A stretch of DNA of 24,217 bases from a virus. Under the pieces are notes generated by a model. The model saw only the letters and a program-made list of their open reading frames with translations. It searched no databases and was not told the origin of the DNA. Of this stretch, positions 6,566 to 15,346 are shown piece by piece. Numbering within the stretch: the stretch's first letter is position 1; each line of letters opens with the position of its first letter. The DNA is taken from positions 1 through 24,217 of IMG/VR virus record IMGVR_UViG_3300032325_000055; one strand, given 5' to 3'. Position numbers and translations under genes: made by a program.

Positions 6566-7789
6566 ATGCTGAATCTCAAGTCCTACTTAAAAGAAGAAAA
6601 AAACACTCACATGGAGCACCTCGAAGATCTGATCTTCAATGAGGGTGTTGCGGGAACAAAACAAGCGATCAAGTTTCTGCGTGATCTGCGTGACATGCTT
6701 GCCAGCAGTGCAAAGTCAAAAGTTACTTCTACTGTAAAGTGGGATGGGTCACCTGCTATCTTTGCTGGTATTGACCCACGTGATGGAAAATTCTTTATCG
6801 CGAAGAAGGGCATCTTTAATAAAGAACCAAAGGTTTATAAAACACCAGCAGAAATTGATGCTGATACAGAAGGTGATCTGGCTGTAAAGTTTAAAGTTGC
6901 CCTGCAAGAGTTTAGTAAGTTGGGAATTAAAAAAGGTGTCTATCAGGGTGATCTAATGTTTACTCAATCAGACCTGAAAATAGAAACCATAGAAGGATCC
7001 AAGTATGTTACCTTCCATCCCAACACTATTGTTTATGCAGTGCCAGCTGAAAGCGATCTAGCCAAACAGATCAAGAAAGCAAAGATCGGTGTTGTGTGGC
7101 ATACCACTTATACTGGTGCTACCTTTGAATCAATGACTGCTTCCTTTGGTAAAGGCATCGTTGAGAAATTCAAACAAGTTCCAAGCATCTGGATGGATGA
7201 TGCAAACTACAAAGACTATTCAGGTACTGCTACCTTTACGAAAGCAGAAACCATTAAACTGGATAGCATTATCAAGAAAGCCGATGCGCTTGTCTCGTCA
7301 ATTCAAACCCCTGTGCTAAACGGCATTAGCCAGAATCCAGACTTACTGATATTGGTTAAAACCTTTGGCAATAGCAAGGTTCGTGCTGGCGAAAAGATTG
7401 CTGACACCAACAAGTACGTGACTGAACTGTTTAACTATATCCATGAGAAACTGGAGCCAAAGCAGAAAACCGAAAAGGGTAAAGCTGCTGGTGAAACAAA
7501 ACGTAAACAGATCATGGCATTCTTTGCCAACCATGATAAAAAAGAGATCGTTAAGATATTCGATCTAGCCAATACGTTGGTTGACGCCAAGCATATGATT
7601 GTTGATAAGATGAATCAGGCTGGTCATATCTCTACCTTCCTTAAGACTACCAATGGCTTTAAGGTTACTGGAGTTGAGGGTTTTGTTGCTATTGACCATA
7701 TGACTGGTGGAGCAGTTAAGATCATTAACCGCATGGAGTTTAGCCAGTCTAACTTCTCTCCAGACATTATCAAGGGTTGGCAAAGATAA
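6566..7789 (+). CDS. Ligase-type covalent nucleotidyltransferase (DUF6267-like)
   Basis: A protein of 407 residues from ATG 6566. It resembles a conserved family of T4-like phages (recalled as DUF6267). I see the ordered motifs of ATP-dependent RNA/DNA ligases and capping enzymes: motif I KWDG with K58 as the candidate AMP-accepting lysine, a motif III-like GVYQGDLMF (126-131), motif IV EGFVAI (E371) and motif V AVKIINR (K385). The long stretch between III and IV contains an insertion. This suggests sealing or adenylylation of a nucleic acid, possibly RNA repair. The start is chosen because MLNLKSYLKEEKNTHMEHLED fits the family's N terminus; there is no Shine-Dalgarno and a promoter ends 9 bases upstream. 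The activity is predicted from motifs alone. Confidence 0.6.
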   Translation: MLNLKSYLKEEKNTHMEHLEDLIFNEGVAGTKQAIKFLRDLRDMLASSAKSKVTSTVKWDGSPAIFAGIDPRDGKFFIAKKGIFNKEPKVYKTPAEIDADTEGDLAVKFKVALQEFSKLGIKKGVYQGDLMFTQSDLKIETIEGSKYVTFHPNTIVYAVPAESDLAKQIKKAKIGVVWHTTYTGATFESMTASFGKGIVEKFKQVPSIWMDDANYKDYSGTATFTKAETIKLDSIIKKADALVSSIQTPVLNGISQNPDLLILVKTFGNSKVRAGEKIADTNKYVTELFNYIHEKLEPKQKTEKGKAAGETKRKQIMAFFANHDKKEIVKIFDLANTLVDAKHMIVDKMNQAGHISTFLKTTNGFKVTGVEGFVAIDHMTGGAVKIINRMEFSQSNFSPDIIKGWQR

Positions 7790-7794
7790 AGATG

Positions 7795-7804
7795 CCTAAA
7801 TAAT
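7795..7804 (+). promoter_or_regulatory. Possible T4-style late promoter (CCTAAATAAT)
   Basis: CCTAAATAAT lies in the 41-base gap between the ligase-like gene and the first virion-type gene, about 30 bases before its ATG. It matches the TATAAATA type in seven of eight positions (TAAATA core exact) and resembles the motifs at 5676 and 16351. It would fit late transcription of the virion block. Confidence 0.4.
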
Positions 7805-7830
7805 ATGTATATTTTTATAAATGGGTAATA

Positions 7831-10800
7831 ATGAAGAATTATAGACAGCTAATCAAGGAACTTCCTTCCAAGAAAGTAGTATTTGCCTTTGGACGCTTCC
7901 AGCCTCCAACGACAGGTCACGAACTTCTTGTTAATGCTGTTAAAAAACTGGCTGGCACGACAGCTGACCATGTTATCTATGCCTCAAAGACTGAGGATAA
8001 GAAATCAAATCCCCTTCCCGTTGCTCGTAAGGTATACTTCCTTAAGAGGATGTTCCCGAAAACAAACTTCGTTGCCGCAAGTGCAGAAGTGAGAACATTT
8101 ATCGAAGCAGCAAAAGAACTCAACAAAAAATATAAAAATCTTGTTATGGTTGCTGGTAGCGACCGTATTAGCGAATATGACAAGATCTTAAACAAATATA
8201 ATGGAACAGAGTTTCATTTTGATACAATCGAAGTAGTCTCCGCAGGTGAACGTGATCCAGATAGCGATACAGCTTCTGGTATGAGTGGCACCAAGATGCG
8301 TGAAGCAGCAGTGGCTGGTGACTTTAATAAATTTAAAAAAGGTTTGCCACATACCCTAACCGAACTGGATGGTCGTCGTTTAATGAACGACATCCGCAAG
8401 GGTTTGGGTCATCCTATTATCAAAGAACAATTGGTTGTAGAAAAAGACGACCTTAGAGAAAAATACTTTAATGGTGAGATCTTTAATGTTGGAGATATCG
8501 TAGAGTCATCCGATATTCAATATGAAATCGTCAAGCGTGGTTCAAATCACCTATTACTAAAACAACAAGATGGATCCCTAGTTTCAAAGTGGATCCAAGA
8601 CGTAACACTAGTGGAAGAGATAAAAATGAACGAAGAACTATCCGATAAAACAATCAAAGGTTCCGACAAGATTAAAGTTGCACGTATTATTGCTAATACC
8701 TTTGGTGTGGAAAATGCAGAAGCAACAAGCGATCCTACACAGTTGGTTAACTCTGGTCTGCGTAAGGTTCGTGGTAAAGCATTCAATGCTGACTCACTAA
8801 AAATTATTGGTAAGATGCTTGAGTTGGCCAGAGAAGTTGGTATTCAGTATGATAACAATCTCGTTCCTACCAAGTTAAAAGAAGGTGTTATCCAGCCAAA
8901 CGGAACAGACAAGATTGATGTTCAAACCAGCGCACCAACCGATCGCACAAAAACTGTCTACTACAAAGACTTTAAGAAGATGCTTCAGAAAGAAGAAATT
9001 GTAGACAAGAAAGACAATGAAAGCGATCATGATACTGAGGCACGTGCGAAGGCACATCCTCATACTCAGGTTGGTCATGCCATGACAGCAGATACTGATA
9101 GCAGCAATGTGCGTCGTCAAAAGATTAAATATCGTCTCGGTGAAGAAGTAGAACTAGATGAGTCTGCATCTGAGTTAGATAAACACATCTCCACTTTTGG
9201 GAAAGGTGTTAAGTCTTCAGCTGCAAAACAAAGCACCTACAAAAAAGATGGTAAGCCTATTCACAATATGAAGCATGTTGAAACTGATTCGGATCATCAT
9301 GCAGTTTTTAAACATCTGCAAAAGATGGGTTACAAAAAAACTTCTGGTTACGATCCAAAACCAAATGAGTTTGACATGCACCACAATCGTGATGAGATGA
9401 CTTCAAAGAGCGATCCAGTTCACCATTCATCTGGCGTTTCTGCTCATGTTGAAAAAGAACATGGTGGTAAGACTAAGGTTCACTTTACTCATCGTGGTAT
9501 GAAAGAAGAAGTTCAGCTAGACGAATCATATGAGAAAGCTGAAGCACATCGCACTAAAGCCATGGAAGCGCAAAAGAAAGGTGATGCTGAGAAGTTTCAT
9601 CACCACATGAGCAATCACTACGAAGCACTATCGCAGTGGCATGATAGTAAAGGTCGTCACAATATGGCAGACCTAACTTCTCAAAAAGCAGACAAGCACC
9701 ATGAGGCATCACTCAATGGTGGCAAGTTAAAGACAGAAGAAGTAACTGAAGAACCAGCGATGAAACATCGTGTGGCTGTTACTGTATCTGATCCAAACCA
9801 TACTGCAGTTTCTAAACGTAAAGAGCAGGTTCAAAAGTTTGCCAAGGTAACTGCTGGCAGTGAAGAAGATGCCATTAAGAAAGCCACTGCGCACTTTAAG
9901 AAAGCTGGATTCAAGATACATGGTGCCGAACATCACTCAATGGTCAAGGAAGATCTAAACGAACTATCAAACGATACACTGGGTTCTTACAAAAAGAAAG
10001 CTGGCGCTGAAGCAAGTGCTGCTGATAAAGTTGGTGATACTAAGAAAGCAGACAAGCGTTTTTCTGGTATCATTAAAGCTACCAAAAAAGAATTTGTCAA
10101 TGATCTGAAGAAAGAAGATGTTGATACATCTGAGTATACTGTTAAAAAGTTTGTTGCTGGTGATGGCAAAACTCATGAAAGAAAAGTTCGTCCAAAGCGT
10201 ATAACCTTTGCTGCAAGCAATAGTGGTGGTGAACCAGCGCAAAGCAAGCAAAGAGACGAAAGTTACTATGTTGATGTAATCAATGCTTTAAACGAAGCCA
10301 TGACAGCTATCGACAAAGGTGAGTACGACTACGAAGGTCAGATGGCAAGAACACAGTTGCAAACAACATTACGCAATTGCAAAGATTTGATTGACATGAT
10401 CAAAGACGATGATAACATGCCAGAGTGGGTTCAATCTAAGATTACCCTAGCACAAGATTACATCACAACTGTTAGAGATTACTTACAGTCAAAAGAAGAA
10501 CTTGTTGCCGAGGGTTTGCAACCAGACAATGATCCGTTCTTTGACGAAGACGCAGATGAAGAGTTATCAGATGATGACATGGATGCCATGATCAACAATA
10601 CTCAAGATCATGAGTTCTTGGATGCTTACGAAGATGATGAATTACACATCATTGATTTAGATACTGGCGAGCCAATTGAAGACGAAGAAAAAGTAAACGA
10701 AGAAACACTCATGGAAGTGTTGTCTCGTTTTGAACGCATGCGTGCTAAGATGCGCTTTGCCAAAACAAAATCCAAACGTGAACGTCGTATGGCTATCGCA

Positions 10801-11061
10801 CTAAAGAGCCGTTCAAGCACTGAAACTTTAAATAGACGTGCACGTCACATGGCTGTTGTTCTAATGAAAAAACGTATTGCCAGAAAACCGCTGAGCCAGT
10901 TGTCAATTGGTGAAAAGGAAAGACTGGAAAAGATTATTCAAAGACGCAAAGATGTTATTGGTCGTATCGCCATGAAGCTGACACCACGCATGCGTAAGAT
11001 TGAACAAAATCGTTTGACGCACACCAAGGGTGGCACAGGCAGCACTAACAATGCCTTTTAA
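7831..11061 (+). CDS. Cytidylyltransferase-like domain fused to a long modular virion-type protein
   Basis: At 1076 residues this is the largest gene here. Residues ~15-195 form a nucleotidyltransferase of the HxGH class: GRFQPPTTGH (21-30) is the HIGH-type motif, and MSGTKMR (151-157) is the ISxTxxR-like motif, as in NMN/FAD/phosphopantetheine adenylyltransferases. The remaining ~880 residues are Lys/Glu/His-rich and modular. They include repeated acidic linkers (EEVELDES, EEVQLDES), a segment LNELSNDTLGSYKKK of a kind recalled from other T4-like virion proteins, and an Arg/Lys-rich C terminus (about 960-1076). It probably acts as a capsid or prohead-interior protein carrying an enzymatic head. 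The nucleotide substrate is unknown. It starts after a late-promoter-like motif with a weak ribosome site, and AAGGA before the next ATG links it to that gene. Confidence 0.75.
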   Translation: MKNYRQLIKELPSKKVVFAFGRFQPPTTGHELLVNAVKKLAGTTADHVIYASKTEDKKSNPLPVARKVYFLKRMFPKTNFVAASAEVRTFIEAAKELNKKYKNLVMVAGSDRISEYDKILNKYNGTEFHFDTIEVVSAGERDPDSDTASGMSGTKMREAAVAGDFNKFKKGLPHTLTELDGRRLMNDIRKGLGHPIIKEQLVVEKDDLREKYFNGEIFNVGDIVESSDIQYEIVKRGSNHLLLKQQDGSLVSKWIQDVTLVEEIKMNEELSDKTIKGSDKIKVARIIANTFGVENAEATSDPTQLVNSGLRKVRGKAFNADSLKIIGKMLELAREVGIQYDNNLVPTKLKEGVIQPNGTDKIDVQTSAPTDRTKTVYYKDFKKMLQKEEIVDKKDNESDHDTEARAKAHPHTQVGHAMTADTDSSNVRRQKIKYRLGEEVELDESASELDKHISTFGKGVKSSAAKQSTYKKDGKPIHNMKHVETDSDHHAVFKHLQKMGYKKTSGYDPKPNEFDMHHNRDEMTSKSDPVHHSSGVSAHVEKEHGGKTKVHFTHRGMKEEVQLDESYEKAEAHRTKAMEAQKKGDAEKFHHHMSNHYEALSQWHDSKGRHNMADLTSQKADKHHEASLNGGKLKTEEVTEEPAMKHRVAVTVSDPNHTAVSKRKEQVQKFAKVTAGSEEDAIKKATAHFKKAGFKIHGAEHHSMVKEDLNELSNDTLGSYKKKAGAEASAADKVGDTKKADKRFSGIIKATKKEFVNDLKKEDVDTSEYTVKKFVAGDGKTHERKVRPKRITFAASNSGGEPAQSKQRDESYYVDVINALNEAMTAIDKGEYDYEGQMARTQLQTTLRNCKDLIDMIKDDDNMPEWVQSKITLAQDYITTVRDYLQSKEELVAEGLQPDNDPFFDEDADEELSDDDMDAMINNTQDHEFLDAYEDDELHIIDLDTGEPIEDEEKVNEETLMEVLSRFERMRAKMRFAKTKSKRERRMAIALKSRSSTETLNRRARHMAVVLMKKRIARKPLSQLSIGEKERLEKIIQRRKDVIGRIAMKLTPRMRKIEQNRLTHTKGGTGSTNNAF

Positions 11062-11070
11062 GGAAAACAA

Positions 11071-12195
11071 ATGATATCGTTTAAAGATTATCAAGAACAC
11101 ATTTGCGAAACTGCTGATGCAGGACTTGCAGCAAAAGCGGCAAAGTCTGGTATCTCTATCGGCACATTGCGCAAAGTATATCGTCGTGGTGTTGCCGCAT
11201 GGAACTCTGGTCATCGCCCAGGAACTACACCACAACAATGGGGTATGGCTCGTGTAAACTCTTACATTACCAAAGGTAAAGGTACTTATCATGGTGCCGA
11301 TAAAGATCTTCATGAAGAAACTGATGCAGTTAAGTCATTGGAAACCAGCTTGGGTAAGCCAACAGGATATGACGCCATTGATCAAATGATGAAGACTATT
11401 GCCAAAGATTCTGGAATTACTCCTAAAGAGTTGCATGATCAGTTTGTGAAAAAGCATGGCAAAACTCCTGATGCTTACGCTAAAAATATGCAAGAAGCTG
11501 CAGTACCAAAAGACAAAGAGTCTGGTCTTGCAAAGAAATATGTTGCTGGTCTTTCTACTTCAACTGCAAAAGCACGTGCTGCACATTGGGATAAAGCTGA
11601 TAAATTAAGTGACAGTGATCCACGTGCATACGAACCAGCACCTGGAGATGCAACAGCCAAAACTAAACTTAGCAAACATACAATAAAGTATCGCAAAATG
11701 TTTGGTGAAGAGATGGACGAAGAACTATACGAAGCATGCTGGGATACTCACAAGCAGGTTGGTATGAAGAAAAAAGGTAACCGCATGGTTCCTGACTGTG
11801 TGCCAAAGAATGAAGAAGTTGAAGCGCAATTTGATCTCATCGAAGACATGGTAATGGCAATTGCTGAACAACATAACTTAGATCCAGAAATGGTATGGGA
11901 AAAGTTTGAAGAAGTTTCTGATACAGATCTTCTTGAAGCAGCAGTTGACGCCAAGGGACACAAGTCTTCCACTGGTGGATTGACTCAAAAGGGTCGTGAT
12001 TCTTATAATAGAGAACATGGCAGTAACCTTAAAGCACCAGTTACTACTCCACCAAGTAAATTAAAAGCTGGTAGTAAAGCAGCAAATCGTCGTAAGTCTT
12101 TCTGTGCACGTATGGGTGGCATGGAAGGCGCAATGAAAAAACCAAATGGTGAGCCTACTCGTAAGGCACTCGCACTAAGAAAATGGAATTGCTAA
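11071..12195 (+). CDS. Modular virion-associated protein (DUF5824/DUF6321-like)
   Basis: A 374-residue protein lying 9 bases after the previous gene, with AAGGA upstream. Three blocks are recognisable from T4-like aquatic phages: residues ~16-80 (GTLRKVYRRGVAAW, HRPGTTPQQWG), a central DTHKQVGMKKKGNRMVPDC block near residues 224-245, and a C-terminal SFCARMGGM...KPNGEP block ending in RKWNC. The blocks are joined by charged linkers such as EEMDEELYEA. Together with the flanking 1076- and 676-residue proteins it forms a set of lysine-rich proteins probably located in or on the capsid. No enzymatic motif is seen. The family names are recalled, not searched, and the function is inferred from context. 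Confidence 0.6.
   Translation: MISFKDYQEHICETADAGLAAKAAKSGISIGTLRKVYRRGVAAWNSGHRPGTTPQQWGMARVNSYITKGKGTYHGADKDLHEETDAVKSLETSLGKPTGYDAIDQMMKTIAKDSGITPKELHDQFVKKHGKTPDAYAKNMQEAAVPKDKESGLAKKYVAGLSTSTAKARAAHWDKADKLSDSDPRAYEPAPGDATAKTKLSKHTIKYRKMFGEEMDEELYEACWDTHKQVGMKKKGNRMVPDCVPKNEEVEAQFDLIEDMVMAIAEQHNLDPEMVWEKFEEVSDTDLLEAAVDAKGHKSSTGGLTQKGRDSYNREHGSNLKAPVTTPPSKLKAGSKAANRRKSFCARMGGMEGAMKKPNGEPTRKALALRKWNC
11980..12009 (+). promoter_or_regulatory. Sigma70-like promoter inside the virion gene
   Basis: TTGACT (11980-11985), 18 bases, TATAAT (12004-12009), about 190 bases before the C1q-like gene. It is within coding sequence and may be fortuitous. Confidence 0.3.
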
Positions 12196-12196
12196 A

Positions 12197-12850
12197 ATGG
12201 CTAACAAAACATTCAAACTATTTGCAGATAAAATGGGTGGCAGACAAGCATCTGAGTACATTGGTACTGAAGGTGAGATTTTTTATGATCCAACAACTAC
12301 TTCATTAAGAATCTCTGATGGTTCTACTGCTGGTGGAACATCAATTTCTACTGGTGGAAATAGTCCAGTATTTGGTTGCTTTCACAAAGTAGCCGATGTG
12401 GTAGCAACAGAAGCAAATGCAGCATTCTCTTTCGACTGGTTTAATAATACAACAGCCCATGTCAATACACAGGGTATCGTAGTAACAACAGGTCAGCCTA
12501 CTCGAGTAGCTTTCAGTTCAGCAGGTAGTTATTTGGTAACAGTCGAGATGCAGGTTAAGACTGAGGGTAATGCTCCAAGAGATGTGTTTTTGTGGTTGTC
12601 AAAAAATAATAGTAACATAGCAGAATCTGGAATTAAAGTTGAAGTTAGACAAGGTAGTGTAGAAACTCCAGTATATGAATATATCAGTAAGCAATGGTTA
12701 GTACACGACATTGCTGTGAATGATTACCTGGAATTGAAATTTGCTGTTAGTAGAATCGACCTTATGAAATTAGAATATACAGCAGCACAGACTACACCAT
12801 ATGTTCGACCAGCACTTCCAAGTGCAATATTAACTATTGCGAAGATTTAA
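12197..12850 (+). CDS. Fibre or decoration protein with C1q-like jelly-roll domain
   Basis: A 217-residue protein. The N-terminal segment GEIFYDPTTTSLRISDG (about 27-43) is the short beta motif common at the base of phage tail fibres and tropism determinants. After a Gly/Ser/Thr linker, residues ~75-217 look like a C1q/TNF-type jelly roll: alternating beta strands such as VAFSSAGSYLVTVEMQV and DVFLWLSKNNS, ending in the hydrophobic strand SAILTIAKI. Such domains trimerise and display receptor-binding or head-decorating surfaces. The gene starts one base after the previous stop with no clear ribosome site, suggesting coupled translation, and precedes dps by two bases. Placement in the virion is inferred. 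Confidence 0.65.
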   Translation: MANKTFKLFADKMGGRQASEYIGTEGEIFYDPTTTSLRISDGSTAGGTSISTGGNSPVFGCFHKVADVVATEANAAFSFDWFNNTTAHVNTQGIVVTTGQPTRVAFSSAGSYLVTVEMQVKTEGNAPRDVFLWLSKNNSNIAESGIKVEVRQGSVETPVYEYISKQWLVHDIAVNDYLELKFAVSRIDLMKLEYTAAQTTPYVRPALPSAILTIAKI

Positions 12851-12852
12851 TT

Positions 12853-13299
12853 ATGAACGAATTAAACATTGCAATTAAAGTGTTGCTGGCAAACACCTAT
12901 GTTTTGTATTTTAAAACACACAGTTTTCACTGGAACGTAGAAGGTGCGGATTTTAGTCAGTACCATGATTTTCTTGGTGAACTATATCAAGACATCTATG
13001 GCTCCGTAGATCCTATTGCTGAATTACTACGCAAGTTAGATGATTACGCACCTAAGAGTCTTGATGAGTTGTTCAAGTACAAAACACTGAACGAAGAAAC
13101 TACTCAAACAACTGATATTCGTGCTATTATGTTAAAACTACTTGCAGACAACGAAGAAGTTATCGCAAGCCTAAATAAAGTGTTCGCTTTGGCAAGTGCT
13201 GCCAATAAACAGGGAATAGCTGATTTTATTGCAGGTAGAATCGATGCTCATGATAAGCATAGCTGGTTCTTACGTGCTTCTGCCAAGAAAACAGGATAA
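12853..13299 (+). CDS. dps: Dps-type ferritin (DNA protection / iron oxidation)
   Basis: A 148-residue four-helix protein of Dps length. The intersubunit ferroxidase ligands are all present with canonical spacing: H26 (in HSFHWNV), H38, D53 and E57, that is 12, 15 and 4 residues apart as in E. coli Dps. The C terminus ends with the family-typical DAHDKHSWFLRAS. It lacks a long Lys-rich N-terminal tail, so direct DNA binding is doubtful; iron/peroxide detoxification inside the cell or capsid is more likely. It sits between virion genes, with a weak ribosome site after the fibre-like gene, which suggests late expression. Its link to the oxygenase operon (iron supply or protection from Fenton damage) is only speculation. 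Confidence 0.88.
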   Translation: MNELNIAIKVLLANTYVLYFKTHSFHWNVEGADFSQYHDFLGELYQDIYGSVDPIAELLRKLDDYAPKSLDELFKYKTLNEETTQTTDIRAIMLKLLADNEEVIASLNKVFALASAANKQGIADFIAGRIDAHDKHSWFLRASAKKTG

Positions 13300-13304
13300 C
13301 TAAT

Positions 13305-15335
13305 ATGGATTTTAAAGAATTCTCAGAAGGCACTGGTAGTTTGAAACCAGGATGGATGTTGAAAAAAGATCCTGAACTTGCCAAGAAACTTAAAGACCAG
13401 CAAGACCGTAAAAAGTTTGTTGCGGGTGAGCCAACTAAGAAAGAAGTAAAGGAAGATATGGAAAAATCTCATGCTCCAGTTGCACCAGTGCCTGATAAGA
13501 AATACATCAAGGGTACACCAGAAAATAAAGCATACAAGGCAACAAAGAAACCGATCAATGGTCATCCAACAAACATGAAGGAAGAAGTCAAGACAACTCA
13601 TGAAAATCCTTTGGTTGTTGTAAAAGATCAAAATGGTCATATTTACACCCATGCTAATCTATCAGTTGCAAACGCTATTCATCAAGCTAATGTTAAACAT
13701 CAGGCTATTCATACTGGCAAACCAGTAAAAGCTGGAAAATTTACATTTGAACTATCAAAGCATCATGCTAAAGAAGTTAAAGAGGAAACAATGCCACAAT
13801 CATTTAAAGGGTTCCTGACATCCCTAAACGAATTGACAGACAAACAAAAAAAGCATATTGACAAGAATAAAAATGGTCAGATCGATGCTCATGACTTTAA
13901 GTTGCTTCGCAAAGAAGAAGAAGTTAAACCAGTTAACGAATCACACTTTGATGTTGGTGATAGCGTTGTTTGCAAAGACAGCAAAACCAAAGGTAAAGTA
14001 GTAAAAGTTGATCCCAAAGAAGAGGGAAAATACTACACAGTTAAACATGCAGATGGTAAGATGGTCAAGTATTCTCCAGATGAACTTAAATTAGAAAATT
14101 ATTATATGGAAGAACTTGATGAAGCATTAGATCCTTCTGAGGTTGCTGGTAATCCTAAAATGTATGATGCTGCTACTGTTAAAAAAGCATACTACCATAA
14201 AAAAACAACTCCAGAAGATAAGAAAACTTTAGAGCGTCATTTAGATCGTCACCATGGTCAGCATGATTGGCGCAATTCAGTTAAAGAAGATCTAGAAGAA
14301 GCTATGTCTCCACAACAAGACATGGACTTTAAAAAAATGATGTCTGGTGCTATGAGTCGTGCTGAATATAATGCTAAACATAAAAAACCATTAAAGCCTA
14401 CCCAAAAAGTTATCTATGGTAAAAATGTTAAAGAAGATACTGAAGAATTAGACGAGAAGTCTGACCAAGCCAAACGTAACAAGACAATGAAAAATATGAT
14501 GGATGCTTCTCGTGGTGCTAAGTTTAAATTAAACAATCCAGTTCCAGAAGCAGATCCACAACACAAAACTGCTCAGGCACATAATAAAGCAATTGGTCGT
14601 GCATTGCGTAACGAATCTACCAAAGCTGAAGATCCACCATTTGACGGACCATACAAGAAAGTTAGTGGCGATGGTTCTGTAAAGGATAAGTCTGGTGCTG
14701 TTCATACTCCAATGAGTCGTGCACGTGATCTTGCTCGCAAAGCAATGCAGCAAAAGATGAAGGAAGATTTTAATCTCGAGATCACTGAAGAGCAAGCAGC
14801 TGACCTGTGCGATATTGCTACTATCAATGAGAAGATGGATATGTCTAAAGCAGACATGGGTGATGTTATCAAAGACTTCCAAAAATCAGACGCACCACAA
14901 TTTGCTGGTAAGTCAGATGAGAAACGTCGCCAGATGGCTATCGCTGCAAAGTTGCAGGCAGATCGTGGTGGCAAGAAAACATACCGTGAATTTGTTGAGT
15001 TACTTGCTCCACAAATTCATGAAGGTTCTGAAGATGAAAACGTAGTTGACATGGCAGAGAATGCATTTGATTACAAAAGTAATAAAGCGCCAGCATCTTC
15101 TGGTCGTTACGATGTTAAACAAGTTGGCAATCGCACGATTGTAACTCGCAAATATAATCCAGATACTGGACACAGTACTGGTACAGATGACGATGAAAAA
15201 CCAGCAGCTGAAAAGCGTGGTCGTGGTCGTCCAGCTGGTTCCACTTCTGGAGCTAAACAAAAGGGATCAGGAAATAAATCTGATTATCGTGGGATAGATC
15301 GTACTACCCATGCGTTACACTTACCAAGAAAATAA
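13305..15335 (+). CDS. Modular Lys/Glu-rich virion protein with EF-hand and AT-hook
   Basis: A 676-residue highly charged protein; AGGA lies 8 bases before the ATG. Modules in order: an N-terminal LKPGWMLKKDPELA segment; a canonical EF-hand loop at 186-197 with D-x-N-x-N-G-x-I-D-x-x-D followed by Phe; an SH3/KOW-like stretch starting FDVGDSVVCKD (about 223-268); acidic linkers MEELDEALD and TEELDEKSD; a conserved SKADMGDVIKDFQKSD block followed by RRQMAIAAKL; and a C-terminal AT-hook (RGRGRPAG, core R640-P643) in a basic tail. Such a composition suits a protein inside the head that touches packaged DNA and binds Ca2+. It shares linker style with the 1076- and 374-residue proteins. No enzymatic motif is seen. 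Confidence 0.65.
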   Translation: MDFKEFSEGTGSLKPGWMLKKDPELAKKLKDQQDRKKFVAGEPTKKEVKEDMEKSHAPVAPVPDKKYIKGTPENKAYKATKKPINGHPTNMKEEVKTTHENPLVVVKDQNGHIYTHANLSVANAIHQANVKHQAIHTGKPVKAGKFTFELSKHHAKEVKEETMPQSFKGFLTSLNELTDKQKKHIDKNKNGQIDAHDFKLLRKEEEVKPVNESHFDVGDSVVCKDSKTKGKVVKVDPKEEGKYYTVKHADGKMVKYSPDELKLENYYMEELDEALDPSEVAGNPKMYDAATVKKAYYHKKTTPEDKKTLERHLDRHHGQHDWRNSVKEDLEEAMSPQQDMDFKKMMSGAMSRAEYNAKHKKPLKPTQKVIYGKNVKEDTEELDEKSDQAKRNKTMKNMMDASRGAKFKLNNPVPEADPQHKTAQAHNKAIGRALRNESTKAEDPPFDGPYKKVSGDGSVKDKSGAVHTPMSRARDLARKAMQQKMKEDFNLEITEEQAADLCDIATINEKMDMSKADMGDVIKDFQKSDAPQFAGKSDEKRRQMAIAAKLQADRGGKKTYREFVELLAPQIHEGSEDENVVDMAENAFDYKSNKAPASSGRYDVKQVGNRTIVTRKYNPDTGHSTGTDDDEKPAAEKRGRGRPAGSTSGAKQKGSGNKSDYRGIDRTTHALHLPRK

Positions 15336-15346
15336 GGAGTCTCAAA

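Noticed and set aside
10903-15260. Long open frames on the minus strand (for example 10903-11313, 13323-13652, 14529-14882).
   Set aside because: They lie opposite well-supported + strand genes, have no ribosome sites, and encode Cys/Phe/Ser-rich sequences typical of antisense frames.
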